Shown piece by piece: positions 13,133 through 21,777 of a stretch of 64,000 nt of DNA (its first letter is position 1; every line of letters begins with the position of its first letter). Below the pieces are notes generated by a model. It saw nothing but the letters and a program-made list of their open reading frames with translations. It did not search any database and was not told the DNA's origin. The translations under genes and the position numbers were made by a program. The stretch is from Tubulanus polymorphus. Its lineage: Eukaryota; Nemertea; Palaeonemertea; Tubulaniformes; Tubulanidae. Where the stretch lies: NCBI RefSeq assembly GCF_964204645.1, contig NC_134027.1:18526485-18590484 (forward strand). The letters run 5' to 3'.

Positions 13133-13434
13133 CAATTCTAAATCGTCGGAATTGTCGACGAGTAAAATAGGTCGGCAATTCTAAATCGTCGGAATTGTCG
13201 ACGAGTAAAATAGGTCGGCAATTTAAAATCGTCGGAATTGTCGACGAGTAAAATAGGTCGGCAATTCTAAATCGTCGGAATTGTCTACGAGTAATATAGG
13301 TTGGCAATTCTAAATCGTCGGAATTGTCGACGAGTAAAATAGGTGGGCAATTCTAAATCGTCGGAATTATCGACGAGTATAATAGGTGGGCAATTCTAAA
13401 TCGTCGGAATTGTCGACGAGTAAAACAGGTCGGC
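13133..13434 (-). repeat. 43-bp tandem array, right (inverted) arm
   Basis: About seven units, the reverse complement of the array at 12033-12293. Could pair with it to form a long hairpin with the 50-bp satellite in the loop. Confidence 0.9.
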
Positions 13435-13547
13435 TACCTGGCTCGCGGAAGAATACGTGCTATGTACTCAGCCTGGGCAGATCTACTTTTACCTGTTCTG
13501 GAGTTGAGCCGACCTGATTTAAAAGAAATTTTTCAAGTTTTTTTCTC

Positions 13548-14021
13548 GCAAAAATTGAAATATTAAATTTCATTTGATCTTATAATATAAGATTAAAGAA
13601 TTATGAGGTTTGATTCATTTCTGAAATTTGGGCTTATAATATATCAAGCCCAAATTTCAGAAATGAATCAAATTTACAGTTACAGAGTTACAGTTTCATC
13701 TTCTTTCTTCCCACCCCTTAACTCGAGCATTAATTTTAATTTTTCCAAGTTTTGACTAAGTTGATTTAATTTCTTCATTAATTCATTGCTTTGGGTTCAA
13801 CTACAGTACAATTTCAATATGAAATATTGGAGTTGATTCTCTTTCCAGTTTCATTAACTACATTTAAGTGTGCTCCTTGTCACTGACAATATTTTGAGTG
13901 TTTTCGACTTCGTTACCCCGTACTTGAGTTTGTTTTCCCCAATCGCTATCATTTCTTACTATGAAAAATTGAATCAAGCTGTGACGAGGCGTCCGTCACT
14001 TAGATTTCATCTATTACATAT
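13548..14021 (+). repeat. AT-rich block, first copy of a duplicated segment
   Basis: Repeated with divergence at 14990-15428. Both copies share AGAAATGAATCAAA, CAGTTTCATC, CAATTTCAATATGAAATA and a tail CGTCCGTCACTTAGATTTCATC. Includes a perfect hairpin at 13609-13672 with 27-bp arms and a 10-bp loop. Confidence 0.7.
13609..13672. repeat. Perfect 27-bp hairpin
   Basis: Arms 13609-13635 and 13646-13672 are exact reverse complements around ATAATATATC. The second copy of the block keeps only a degraded version near 15040-15075. Confidence 0.9.
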
Positions 14022-14965
14022 TAGACGGACGCCGGGCGCCGCAGGATCGGGTGATCGGGTGGATCGGGTGATTTCAGAATGTATTTATTTCGTAAAATTT
14101 CGACCAAGATTGGATCGTTGAATCGTTTAACAATGAACCACGTTGATCGAACGAGTTCAAAATAGCTGAAATTCCCTTAGCAACCGGGAGCGAATTCAAA
14201 CGCGCCCGGTCCGGGGCATCGCGCACGGGTTCGAATCCCGGAGAATTACGCTCTAGCGCTCACGTATAAGTACAGCAGTCAACCCCAGCCGCAGCACTGA
14301 AATATTTAATTATCTTATCAAATTAAATGACTCTAAGACAGCGATGAGAGTCGCGTTAGACTGAGTCGTACGATTTGCTTAAAATTTCACGGCAGCGCGG
14401 CGGATCGCCGATTGGTCTCGCTCGAGCAGCAGCCCCCACATCGCGGTCGGCAACAACATTTAGTCTCCGCCCCTTCTTTCACCAAATAAGGAATTCGGTA
14501 CCGCTAGCCACGTGCACTGCTTATTTACTTGAGCCGTAGATACCCGGTACTCGTTATTCCCGGAGGATTAGAAACAAATAAATATTTTTCGTAAGAGAAA
14601 TCAATTTTTGTATTGACATTTGAATTTTTCCGCTGATAATTAATCAATTCGATACTTTCTGGCAGAAAATAATTTTCCGATTGATGCGTTTCAACGCGTC
14701 TTCCATTTTTCTCCGTAATTAAACAATTCGTAGTAATCTTCTTGTCCTTTTGTTTTCGAATGGTGCTAATCTCTAAATTAACAACCAGGTCAAAATTCCT
14801 CAATCATGCAAAAACCAGTCTCAGTCTGAGTCAGTTTCACTTCGAAATGTCGGTTACATATAGTGGTTTTGCAAAGTGCTTTAAACCATTGAATAATTCC
14901 TGCACTAATCTAAATCGAAATAGTTTTTAGCAGTGATAAACAGTGCCACGGGTAAGCCAAATACC
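14022..14965 (+). repeat. GC-rich repeat family, copy 3, internally deleted
   Basis: Starts GACGGACGCCGGGCGCCGCAGG and then jumps straight to the GATCGGGTGATTTCAGAATG part, so about 0.6 kb present in copies 1 and 2 is missing. A short GATCGGGTG triplication marks the join. The B box is at 14228-14238, and the tail matches copy 1 (ACGGGTAAGCCAAATACC). Confidence 0.7.
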
Positions 14966-14989
14966 AAAAATAATAAATAATTCAGTTGG

Positions 14990-15428
14990 GAAATTGGGTC
15001 AAGTCTTTTTCTGGCAGAATATTGAATTTCATTATCTTAAAAGCCCAAATTTTCTATAACCAGAAATGAATCAAACCTTAGAGTTGCAGTTTCATCGTCT
15101 TTCCCCCTCCCCCAACCCTCTTGCATTATTTTTCATTTTTACAAGTTTTATCTAAGAATTGATATGCTTCGGGCCCACAATTTCAATATGAAATAGAATT
15201 GATCAAAGTTACTTTCCAGTTCCATGGGATTGACTACGATTAATTTTCTCTGTGTTCCTAGTCACTGACACTATTCTGAGTGTATTTCGTTATACACTCA
15301 AAATACACAATACATACACAATGTACCAAAATACACGAGGTTGTTTTCGAATCGAAATGATTTGTTAGTATAAAAAATTAAATCAAGCTGTGACAAAGCG
15401 TCCGTCACTTAGATTTCATCTATTACAT
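14990..15428 (+). repeat. AT-rich block, second copy
   Basis: Diverged duplicate of 13548-14021 ending in CGTCCGTCACTTAGATTTCATC. It has an extra ATACACTCAAAATACACAATAC run around 15290-15335. Confidence 0.65.
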
Positions 15429-15429
15429 A

Positions 15430-15660
15430 TTATCTCCTGCGAGACGGAAAATAAAATTTCTACGTGATTTCCCTTTTTCGAAAACAATAACTTTAGTTTT
15501 GTCAGTATTGATTGTGAGCCTCCACCTTCTACAGTACATTACAAGGTTGTCTAGTGCATGTTGTAGTGAGGTCGCTGAGTCTGAAATCAGAACGGTGTCG
15601 TCTGCATAAAGCAGAGCCAACAAGCTCAACCAATCCGTGTTTTCGTTATAACCTGAAAGT
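15430..15660 (-). pseudogene. LINE reverse transcriptase fragment (YADD region)
   Basis: The minus strand encodes LLALLYADDTVLISDSA, the catalytic YxDD motif of non-LTR reverse transcriptase. A WRLTINTDKTKVIVF stretch, the next conserved RT motif, follows. Only this palm segment survives. Adjacent sequence at 15680-15735 matches, in reverse, a repeat at 41680-41765. This RT section is missing from the LINE at 42-45 kb. Confidence 0.8.
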
Positions 15661-15758
15661 GGCCATGTTTGTTTCTGCTGTTTCGCGTAAATCCCGCTCG
15701 GAGTGGGGCCAATACGTCGAGAAATCACTGCATACTCCAGGGGCGGTTCTAGGTTGCC

Positions 15759-15922
15759 TTTAAAATTCAAATTATTGATATCTTAGAATAAATATTTAGT
15801 TATAATATAAAATACACACGGTTACGAAAATATATTATAGTTTTAAATTACTTTTAATGTTTTGTTTTTTAATGAGCTCGACCGTTCGACCTTTGGCTTG
15901 AAAGCCCATTACCCCTATTACT
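15759..15922 (-). repeat. Detached, reversed copy of the Polinton tip
   Basis: 164 bp reverse-complementary to the outermost Polinton sequence (16660-16823), ending ...CCCCTATTACT at 15922. The host flank follows in reverse orientation. The inner boundary breaks at TTTAAA, next to the LINE fragment. Confidence 0.88.
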
Positions 15923-16021
15923 GACACCAGGCGGTTTGGTCATGTTGGTAAGTTGTACCATGTTGACAGAGAAATAGAGAGTATGCGCTAGCCATACGAC
16001 TGGTCGGTGTAGGAACGTCTA
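15923..16021 (-). repeat. Inverted copy of the 99-bp host flank
   Basis: Reverse complement of 16561-16659, the host DNA just left of the Polinton, including the GGTGTC target site. It shows that the inverted duplication spans the insertion junction. Confidence 0.9.
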
Positions 16022-16560
16022 GACTACTTATAGCTTTACCTGAACATACCCTACTAAAATGCCTCACCTTACCATAACCCTAACCCTTCACCTAACCCTA
16101 ACCCCGCTAGACCCTAACCCTAACCCTCTGTACCCTCTTGACCCGCTCGACCTTGCCCTCTGGACCCTTAAAATGCCGTTATATTGTTTTGTATATTAGC
16201 CATGTACTATACCAAAAACTGAGAAATTCTCTATCAACATGGTACATTTTGCCATCTTAATATGCCCCAGCGCCGTAGCGCTGTCGCAAAAATGATTTCA
16301 TTCAGTAGGAGTACAGGGGCGGACCCAGAGGGCAAACTTGATTGCCTTCTTAGATTTAATAGGGCATATTATTGTAATCATAAGAGAAATTGTCTGCACT
16401 TGTATCAGCGAGCCACGCAGCGGCGACGCCCAATTCCATCGGTAAACCACCACTTTGTTTTTGAAAGCATGCCAGAGGCAATCATTTTTTTCTCAGAGTT
16501 TAAAAAAAAATCATATACTTTGATAGTTGAAGGGCATTTAAAAATGTTGACTGCCTACAA
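16022..16560. other. 539-bp spacer of the junction palindrome, with telomere-like repeats
   Basis: 16075-16138 holds degenerate CCCTAA repeats (telomere type, C-rich strand on plus) and related CTCGACC/CTAGACC variants. The rest is AT-rich with no supported gene. Confidence 0.6.
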
Positions 16561-16653
16561 TAGACGTTCCTACACCGACCAGTCGTATGGCTAGCGCATA
16601 CTCTCTATTTCTCTGTCAACATGGTACAACTTACCAACATGACCAAACCGCCT

Positions 16654-16659
16654 GGTGTC
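16654..16659. repeat. Target-site duplication, left
   Basis: GGTGTC, matched exactly at 34611-34616. Confidence 0.93.
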
Positions 16660-17549
16660 AGTAATAGGGGTAATGGGCTTTCAAGCCAAAGGTCGAACGG
16701 TCGAGCTCATTAAAAAACAAAACATTAAAAGTAATTTAAAACTATAATATATTTTCATAACCGTGTGTATTTTATATTATAACTAAATATTTATTCTAAG
16801 ATATCAATAATTTGAATTTTAAATGCATATTGTATTAAATCAATTGGTCGCTCCGCTCCGCGACCGCTCCGCTCCGCGACCAATTGATTTATTTACAATA
16901 CACAAATTCATATAATCAAATATATTTTAATAATAATTATTATTCTATTATTCAACTGAAATACACACGGTTATGAAAATATATTATAGTTTTAAATTAC
17001 TTTTAATATTTGTTTTTAATGAACTCGACCATTCAACCTTTAACCTGAAAGCCCATTACCCCTATTACTCTTAAAATAATCATATAAATGAATAACATTT
17101 AAATTGACAGATTATTCAATATAAAAGTATATATTTACAACATTATTTCAATATTCATATTTGTGTGAGTTAGATTTTTAAACATTAAAAGTGTTAGTAA
17201 AGTGTGATTGAAATAATACATGATATAAATCATTGAACTTCTAAAATCAATTTTAAAAAAAAAATTATTTAGTATTAAAATGGAAGCAAGTAAGTACTAC
17301 TGTCCAACATGTAATATCAATATAGATAAATCCCAAAAAGCAAGACACAATAAAACTAAAACACATTTAGAGAATAAATTGAAATTAGAATATGAAGATG
17401 ATATATTAGAAACTAAATTAGATGAATTAAAGAATTAAAAAGAAACATACAAATGTGATACATGTAATCAATCATTCAGTGATAAAAGATATTATAAAGA
17501 ACATTTAAAATCTAAAAGTCATATTAGAAATATGAATAATGATATTTTA
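16660..17549 (+). repeat. Polinton left TIR
   Basis: Matches 33727-34610 in reverse complement with few differences. The outer tip (16660-16772) is itself repeated in reverse at 16959-17069, so each TIR can fold alone. The centre (16841-16886) is CAATTGGTCGC...GCGACCAATTG around two copies of a GC-rich GACCGCTCCGCTCCGC unit. The inner part carries a zinc-finger reading frame from 17280. Confidence 0.93.
17280..17549 (+). pseudogene. Zinc-finger gene, left TIR copy, truncated
   Basis: ATG at 17280 opens a frame with a C2H2 finger (YYCPTCNINIDKSQKARHNK). It ends at TAA 17436-17438 after 52 codons, where the right copy has GAA. Past this stop the frame continues with the second finger (YKCDTCNQSFSDK) until the TIR ends at 17549, where similarity to the other copy is lost. 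The left copy thus has a start codon but a nonsense base and no native 3' end. The product was probably a small DNA- or RNA-binding protein. Confidence 0.75.
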
Positions 17550-17634
17550 AGGAATGAAAAAGGATGACGTTAGTCGAAGAAATGGAAGAGGATTCTAAAA
17601 TGTTAATCAATTTTAATAAAAATATATATTATAA

Positions 17635-18417
17635 ATGGAGGAACAATCACAAGCTATAAATATAAACAATAATGGTGTAATAAATATATGCTATAAGAAA
17701 TGTAATAAGTGTGAATTGAATAAATCATTAACAGAATTTCAAAAAAATAAAACTAAAAAAGATGGCAAACAAACATATTGCAAAAGCTGTACTACACTAT
17801 ACAATAACAAATTTCTTGAAAATAATCCAAATTATTCAACACAATATTATATGGATAATATTGAAAAATTCAAAGTTAGAAATAAACAATGGAGAGAAAA
17901 TCACTCAGATTATATAACAGAATATATGAGAGAATGGAGGGATAATAATGGAGAATATTATAAAGCGTATCAAAATAATTATAAGAAAGAAAGATATCAA
18001 ACAGATTTTAATTACAAATTGAAAAAATGTTTAAGATCTAAAGTATCAAAATTATTCAGTAAAGAAAACCACTCAGTTACACTAGCACATTTATTGGATT
18101 GTTCAGATAAATTTTTCAAATCATGGATAATATATCAATTCGATGATAAACTGAATATAAATAATTATGGCAATTATTTTCATATTGATCATGTGTTACC
18201 AATATCTAAATTTGACATGAATGATGAATATGATAAAAAGTTAATTTGGAATTGGAAAAACCTGAGACCTCTTGAAAAGAAGGAAAATATGATTAAACAT
18301 GACAAACTAGATTTACAGTTATATTTAGAACAGTTAATAAAAGTAAAGAAATTCATTGAATTATGGAACAATAATCCAAATAATGAACAATATGTTGAAT
18401 CTTTATTGAGTGGTTAA
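17635..18417 (+). CDS. HNH endonuclease with N-terminal zinc ribbon
   Basis: 260 residues and intact. An N-terminal CxxC...CxxC zinc-binding module uses C23, C26, C49 and C52. A charged linker rich in N, Y and K follows. The C-terminal HNH nuclease core has H183-I-D185-H186, then N209 within NWKNLRPL and N218, the arrangement expected for a beta-beta-alpha-metal site. Such nucleases are widespread in large DNA viruses and some mobile elements. They cut DNA and may aid homing or recombination. The gene is first in the rightward cluster, next to the TIR, and uses the same ATAAATG-type start context as the other element genes. Its function in this element is inferred. It is not part of the usual Polinton core set. 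Confidence 0.85.
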   Translation: MEEQSQAININNNGVINICYKKCNKCELNKSLTEFQKNKTKKDGKQTYCKSCTTLYNNKFLENNPNYSTQYYMDNIEKFKVRNKQWRENHSDYITEYMREWRDNNGEYYKAYQNNYKKERYQTDFNYKLKKCLRSKVSKLFSKENHSVTLAHLLDCSDKFFKSWIIYQFDDKLNINNYGNYFHIDHVLPISKFDMNDEYDKKLIWNWKNLRPLEKKENMIKHDKLDLQLYLEQLIKVKKFIELWNNNPNNEQYVESLLSG

Positions 18418-18676
18418 AGATTAATATATCTCAAATAAAATATAATGAAAATTACATACCTTCAACTAGCCATTATTTCTATTTTAATTTTTAATATTTT
18501 CTTTTACAATTCTTTTCAAAAGAGAATAATTTATATCACAAATAAAAAATACTAAAAAAAACAATAACTAATACTAAAATTCTTTACCTTTAACTAAGCT
18601 AGTATGAATCTAAAGAGATACTGGTATCATTTTATAATACTTATAATATTTTTCTTATTAAATTTCTCTAATATAA
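18418..18676. other. Non-coding gap inside the Polinton
   Basis: 259 bp of AT-rich DNA with no start-proximal frame. It probably holds the promoter of the next gene. Confidence 0.5.
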
Positions 18677-19279
18677 ATGTCAAAGAAATCTAATAAGAAT
18701 AGTATTGATATTGAAAAAACATTAGATGATTTGGGTATAAGTGATAATAAAGATACAGTTGTAACTAATTGTGCTCAAGTTAATTGTAATATAGATTATG
18801 AATACTATTTATATTGTAAGCATCATCTAGAACTATTGATTGCCGGTGGAAAAACTAAAGAGTTTTTAAATAGAATTATTACTTTTCAAGAATTAGATGC
18901 TATGAAACCCGATAAAGTAATAAAATATTTTAAGATTTATGAAGAGGCAAGATTGGCCCGAATAAATGATTCTATTTCAGATGGTATTGTCAAATGTTAT
19001 TCTAAGTTATGTAACCAGTTAATACCAATTGATGATGAAAATAAATTATATAGTGATTTGAAAAATGACTATTTAGTTATGACTGAATTACAAAAATGGG
19101 TTGGATATGCTTCATTTCAATTAGGATCGGTTATGACATTAATTTCTACTGGCGTCATAACATTTTCGAACATCAAACCTATGGAATATAAATCAGGTAA
19201 GAACGAAACAGATGTACTACAACCAAACAGTGAAACAGAAAATGAATCAGAACAAAAATTAACTAAAATAAATGAGTGA
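18677..19279 (+). CDS. Unknown Polinton protein, 200 aa
   Basis: Not recognised. It is intact, starting in the context AATATAAATG. The N-terminal third is acidic and polar with several cysteines. A central helical region (about 50-130) is followed by a hydrophobic stretch near 145-165 (YASFQLGSVMTLISTGVITF) that may be a membrane or buried helix. The C-terminal tail is acidic and low complexity. Its stop overlaps the next gene in ATGAGTGA, suggesting the two are read together. A role in DNA packaging or the virion is possible but unsupported. Confidence 0.7.
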   Translation: MSKKSNKNSIDIEKTLDDLGISDNKDTVVTNCAQVNCNIDYEYYLYCKHHLELLIAGGKTKEFLNRIITFQELDAMKPDKVIKYFKIYEEARLARINDSISDGIVKCYSKLCNQLIPIDDENKLYSDLKNDYLVMTELQKWVGYASFQLGSVMTLISTGVITFSNIKPMEYKSGKNETDVLQPNSETENESEQKLTKINE

Positions 19280-19632
19280 TGGAGTTAAGAAAAAGGCTAG
19301 ATCCGAGAAACAAATTAAATGGGCAAGAGAATTAGGTAAAAGATCTTCAGAATTAAAAAAAAGCTAAGAAAAAGAAATTAACTGATATAAATGAATCACC
19401 TGATATTGATTCAAATAATAATCCATCTAATTCTTCTAATGCTGGAAGTAATTATAAATTATATATTACAATTGGATTAGTAACAGTTATTATATTATCC
19501 GGTGTAATATATAAATCAAAATTCAAATCTGATGATAAAGATGATTCCAATGACAATAAACCTATCATACCAGAAAATAAGTCAAATCATAAAGTCATTG
19601 AAACTAAATCTAAATTATTATTAATGGATTAA
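19272..19632 (+). pseudogene. Small single-pass membrane protein gene, frameshifted
   Basis: ATG at 19272 overlaps the upstream stop. A lysine-rich N terminus runs into an eight-A run near 19360, after which the frame meets TAA. The other frame continues with KKKLTDINES, a Ser/Asn-rich linker, a clear transmembrane helix (YITIGLVTVIILSGVIY) and a charged tail to TAA at 19630-19632, seven bases before the integrase start. This looks like one gene with a single-base shift in the A run. A sequencing error or programmed slippage cannot be excluded. Function unknown. Confidence 0.65.
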
Positions 19633-19638
19633 AAGAAG

Positions 19639-20757
19639 ATGAAAAAAGAACAATATTTAAGAGATTTATATTATAACCCAGAAAGTGAAGTATCATATTC
19701 TAACGTTTCAGAATTATGGAATAAAATTAAATCTGATAATGAAAATGGTGCCGTACGGCACCCACACGGTGATATAAAATATAGTGAATTGAAATCATGG
19801 TTACAAAATCAACCAACATATCAAATCCACAAGAAAATGGATAAAACTTATTTAACAAGAAAAGTTATGGTTTCATATATTGATCAACAATGGCAAGCAG
19901 ATTTAATTGACATGAAGAACTTAGAGGAATACAACAAAGGATATTTCTGGATACTGAATGTTATAGACATATTCAGTAGATACGCATGGTCAGTAGATAC
20001 GCAATCAAAAATAAAACTGGTATAGAAGTAACAAATGCTTTTAAAAATATATTTGAAGAAGCTATTCCAGTTAAGATACAATTTGATGAAGGTAAGGAAT
20101 TTTATAACAAACATTTTAAAAAACTATTATCTGATAACGATGTAGATTATTTTTCAACACACTCAGATAAAAAAAGCATCTATTATAGAAAGATTTAATG
20201 AAACATTGAAAACTAGAATGTGGAAATATTTTACTGCTAATGAAACATATAAATATTTCGATGTATTAGATGATTTAGTGAAAGGTTATAATAATTCTAA
20301 ACATAGTTCTATAAATATGAAACCTATACAAGCTAGAAAAGAAGATAATTCAGAAATAGTATGGAATAATTTATATGGAGCGTTTGTTACACATGATTTC
20401 GGTGAACCTAAATTTAAAATAGGACAACACGTAAGAATATCTAAATATAGAAAAACCTTTTATAAAGGTTATACTCCAAATTTTACTGAAGAAATATTCA
20501 AGATTAAAAAGATAATATTAACTAAACCATTTGTTTATAAACTAGAAGATCTAAAAGATGAAGAAATATTAGGTTATTTCTATGAACAAGAATTATCACT
20601 TGTACCAAATCCAGATGAAATAGAATACAAAATAGAAAAAGTATTGAAAACAAAAACTCTTAAAGGAAAAAAGTATTCTTTGGTGAAATATAAAGGATAT
20701 GATGATAAATTTAATGAATGGATTTTATCTAGTAAAATTAAAAAAATAAATGAATAA
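19639..20757 (+). pseudogene. int: Retroviral-type integrase with chromodomain, two frameshifts
   Basis: The segments together show the DDE integrase core: the first Asp in WQADLIDM (residue 88 of the first segment), the second in QFDEGKEFYN, and the Glu in an IIERFNETLK segment. A C-terminal chromodomain follows (YSLVKYKGYDD...FNEWI). Chromodomain integrases are standard in Polintons and mediate insertion. The frame breaks near 19990-20005, where CAGTAGATACGCA is partly duplicated, and again at a seven-A run near 20167. The N-terminal 88 residues include a short segment before the core. The end overlaps the ATPase start. As it stands, no complete integrase can be made. Confidence 0.9.
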
Positions 20758-21361
20758 AGATTTATTTATATTTGAACCTCATAATATGTTAGTTACTGGA
20801 GTAACCAATTGTGGTAAAACACATTTCATATTAGATTTGTTAGAAACTATTTATAAGAATCATTTTGATAATATAATATTATTCTGCCCCACTTATGAAA
20901 TGAATAAAACATGTAATAGAGACATAGTTAAGATGAAAAAGTTTATTAAATTAGATCCTAAAACAGTAAAAGAAAATTTAGATAATTGTATAAAAATAGC
21001 AATTGATACTTATAAAGGATCAAATACATTATTCATTGTAGATGATTGCGCAAATTTACATGATTCAAAAGTTAGAGAAAGTGAGTTATGTTATCTAGCT
21101 TTCTCTGGAAGACATTTCGGGATAACAACATGGGTTTTAAATCAAAAATATAATTCAATTGTTAAAGACTTTAGGGAGAATATAAGATTTCTAGTTTTAT
21201 TGCACAATAAAGATAGAAAATCTATGCAACAATCATTGGAAGAAAATCAAATTATACCAACTGAATTACATGATGAATATATGAATAAATTAAAGAATAA
21301 TAAAGGTTCAAAATTATTACTGAGACTACAATTTCCCTATGAATATAAATTTATAAAATAA
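20750..21361 (+). CDS. A32-like DNA-packaging ATPase (FtsK/HerA superfamily)
   Basis: 203 residues and intact. Walker A is GVTNCGKT at residues 17-24. Walker B is TLFIVDD at 93-99. A downstream VLNQKYN stretch fits the polar sensor position. Size and motifs match Polinton and poxvirus A32-type packaging motors, which hydrolyse ATP to drive genome entry into a capsid. The start overlaps the integrase stop by a few bases. It is the last rightward gene, facing the capsid cluster across a convergent gap. Confidence 0.93.
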   Translation: MNKDLFIFEPHNMLVTGVTNCGKTHFILDLLETIYKNHFDNIILFCPTYEMNKTCNRDIVKMKKFIKLDPKTVKENLDNCIKIAIDTYKGSNTLFIVDDCANLHDSKVRESELCYLAFSGRHFGITTWVLNQKYNSIVKDFRENIRFLVLLHNKDRKSMQQSLEENQIIPTELHDEYMNKLKNNKGSKLLLRLQFPYEYKFIK

Positions 21362-21777
21362 AATTTATAATTTGGAATATTATAGAAACTAATTTATATA
21401 TCTATGTACTAGACGTACGAGTAAGAAAGTAAGATTCTTGCCAAGAAAGTAAGAATCTTGGTAAGAATTCTTACGTACGTCTAGTATATAGATATATAAA
21501 TTAGTTTTATAATAATTATTCTAAATTTAAATTATGAAAATGAATAAATTATATGTTTTTTCTTAATAATAATAAAAATAGATTATATAATAACTATTTC
21601 TATACTTAGATTGATAATTTTATGTTTTTAATTTTTATGAAAACTATTATATATATATATATATATATCTATGTACTAGACGTACGAGTAAGAAAGTAAG
21701 ATTTTTTTGGATTCTTGGATTCTTGGATTCTTACTCGTACGTCTAGTATATAGTTATTTAAATTAGTTTTATAATAA
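21362..21777. terminator. Convergent gap with two related hairpins
   Basis: Between the two gene clusters lie two long stem-loops, about 21395-21495 and 21667-21753. Both have arms built on CTATGTACTAGACGTACG and its complement CGTACGTCTAGTATATAG, with different loops made of AAGAATCTT/GATTCTT repeats. Each is followed by a copy of AAATTAGTTTTATAATAATTATTCTAA, so the whole module is duplicated. A bidirectional transcript-end or RNA-processing role is plausible from position only. Confidence 0.6.

Larger units (their letters stand above)
11949..13520. mobile_element. Foldback-like element with tandem-array arms
   Basis: Short inverted termini, about 20 bp around CTCAACTCCAGAA(T/C)AGGT, lie at 11957-11976 and 13490-13510. 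Inside, a 43-bp unit is tandemly repeated about six times (12033-12293). The same unit is repeated about seven times in reverse complement at 13133-13434. Between the arms sits a 50-bp satellite of about 15 copies (12354-13110). Inverted arms made of tandem repeats are the signature of foldback elements such as Drosophila FB. No transposase gene is present. Confidence 0.65.

Noticed and set aside
12033-13434. CRISPR array
   Set aside because: Units are contiguous tandem repeats without unique spacers, in a eukaryotic genome.
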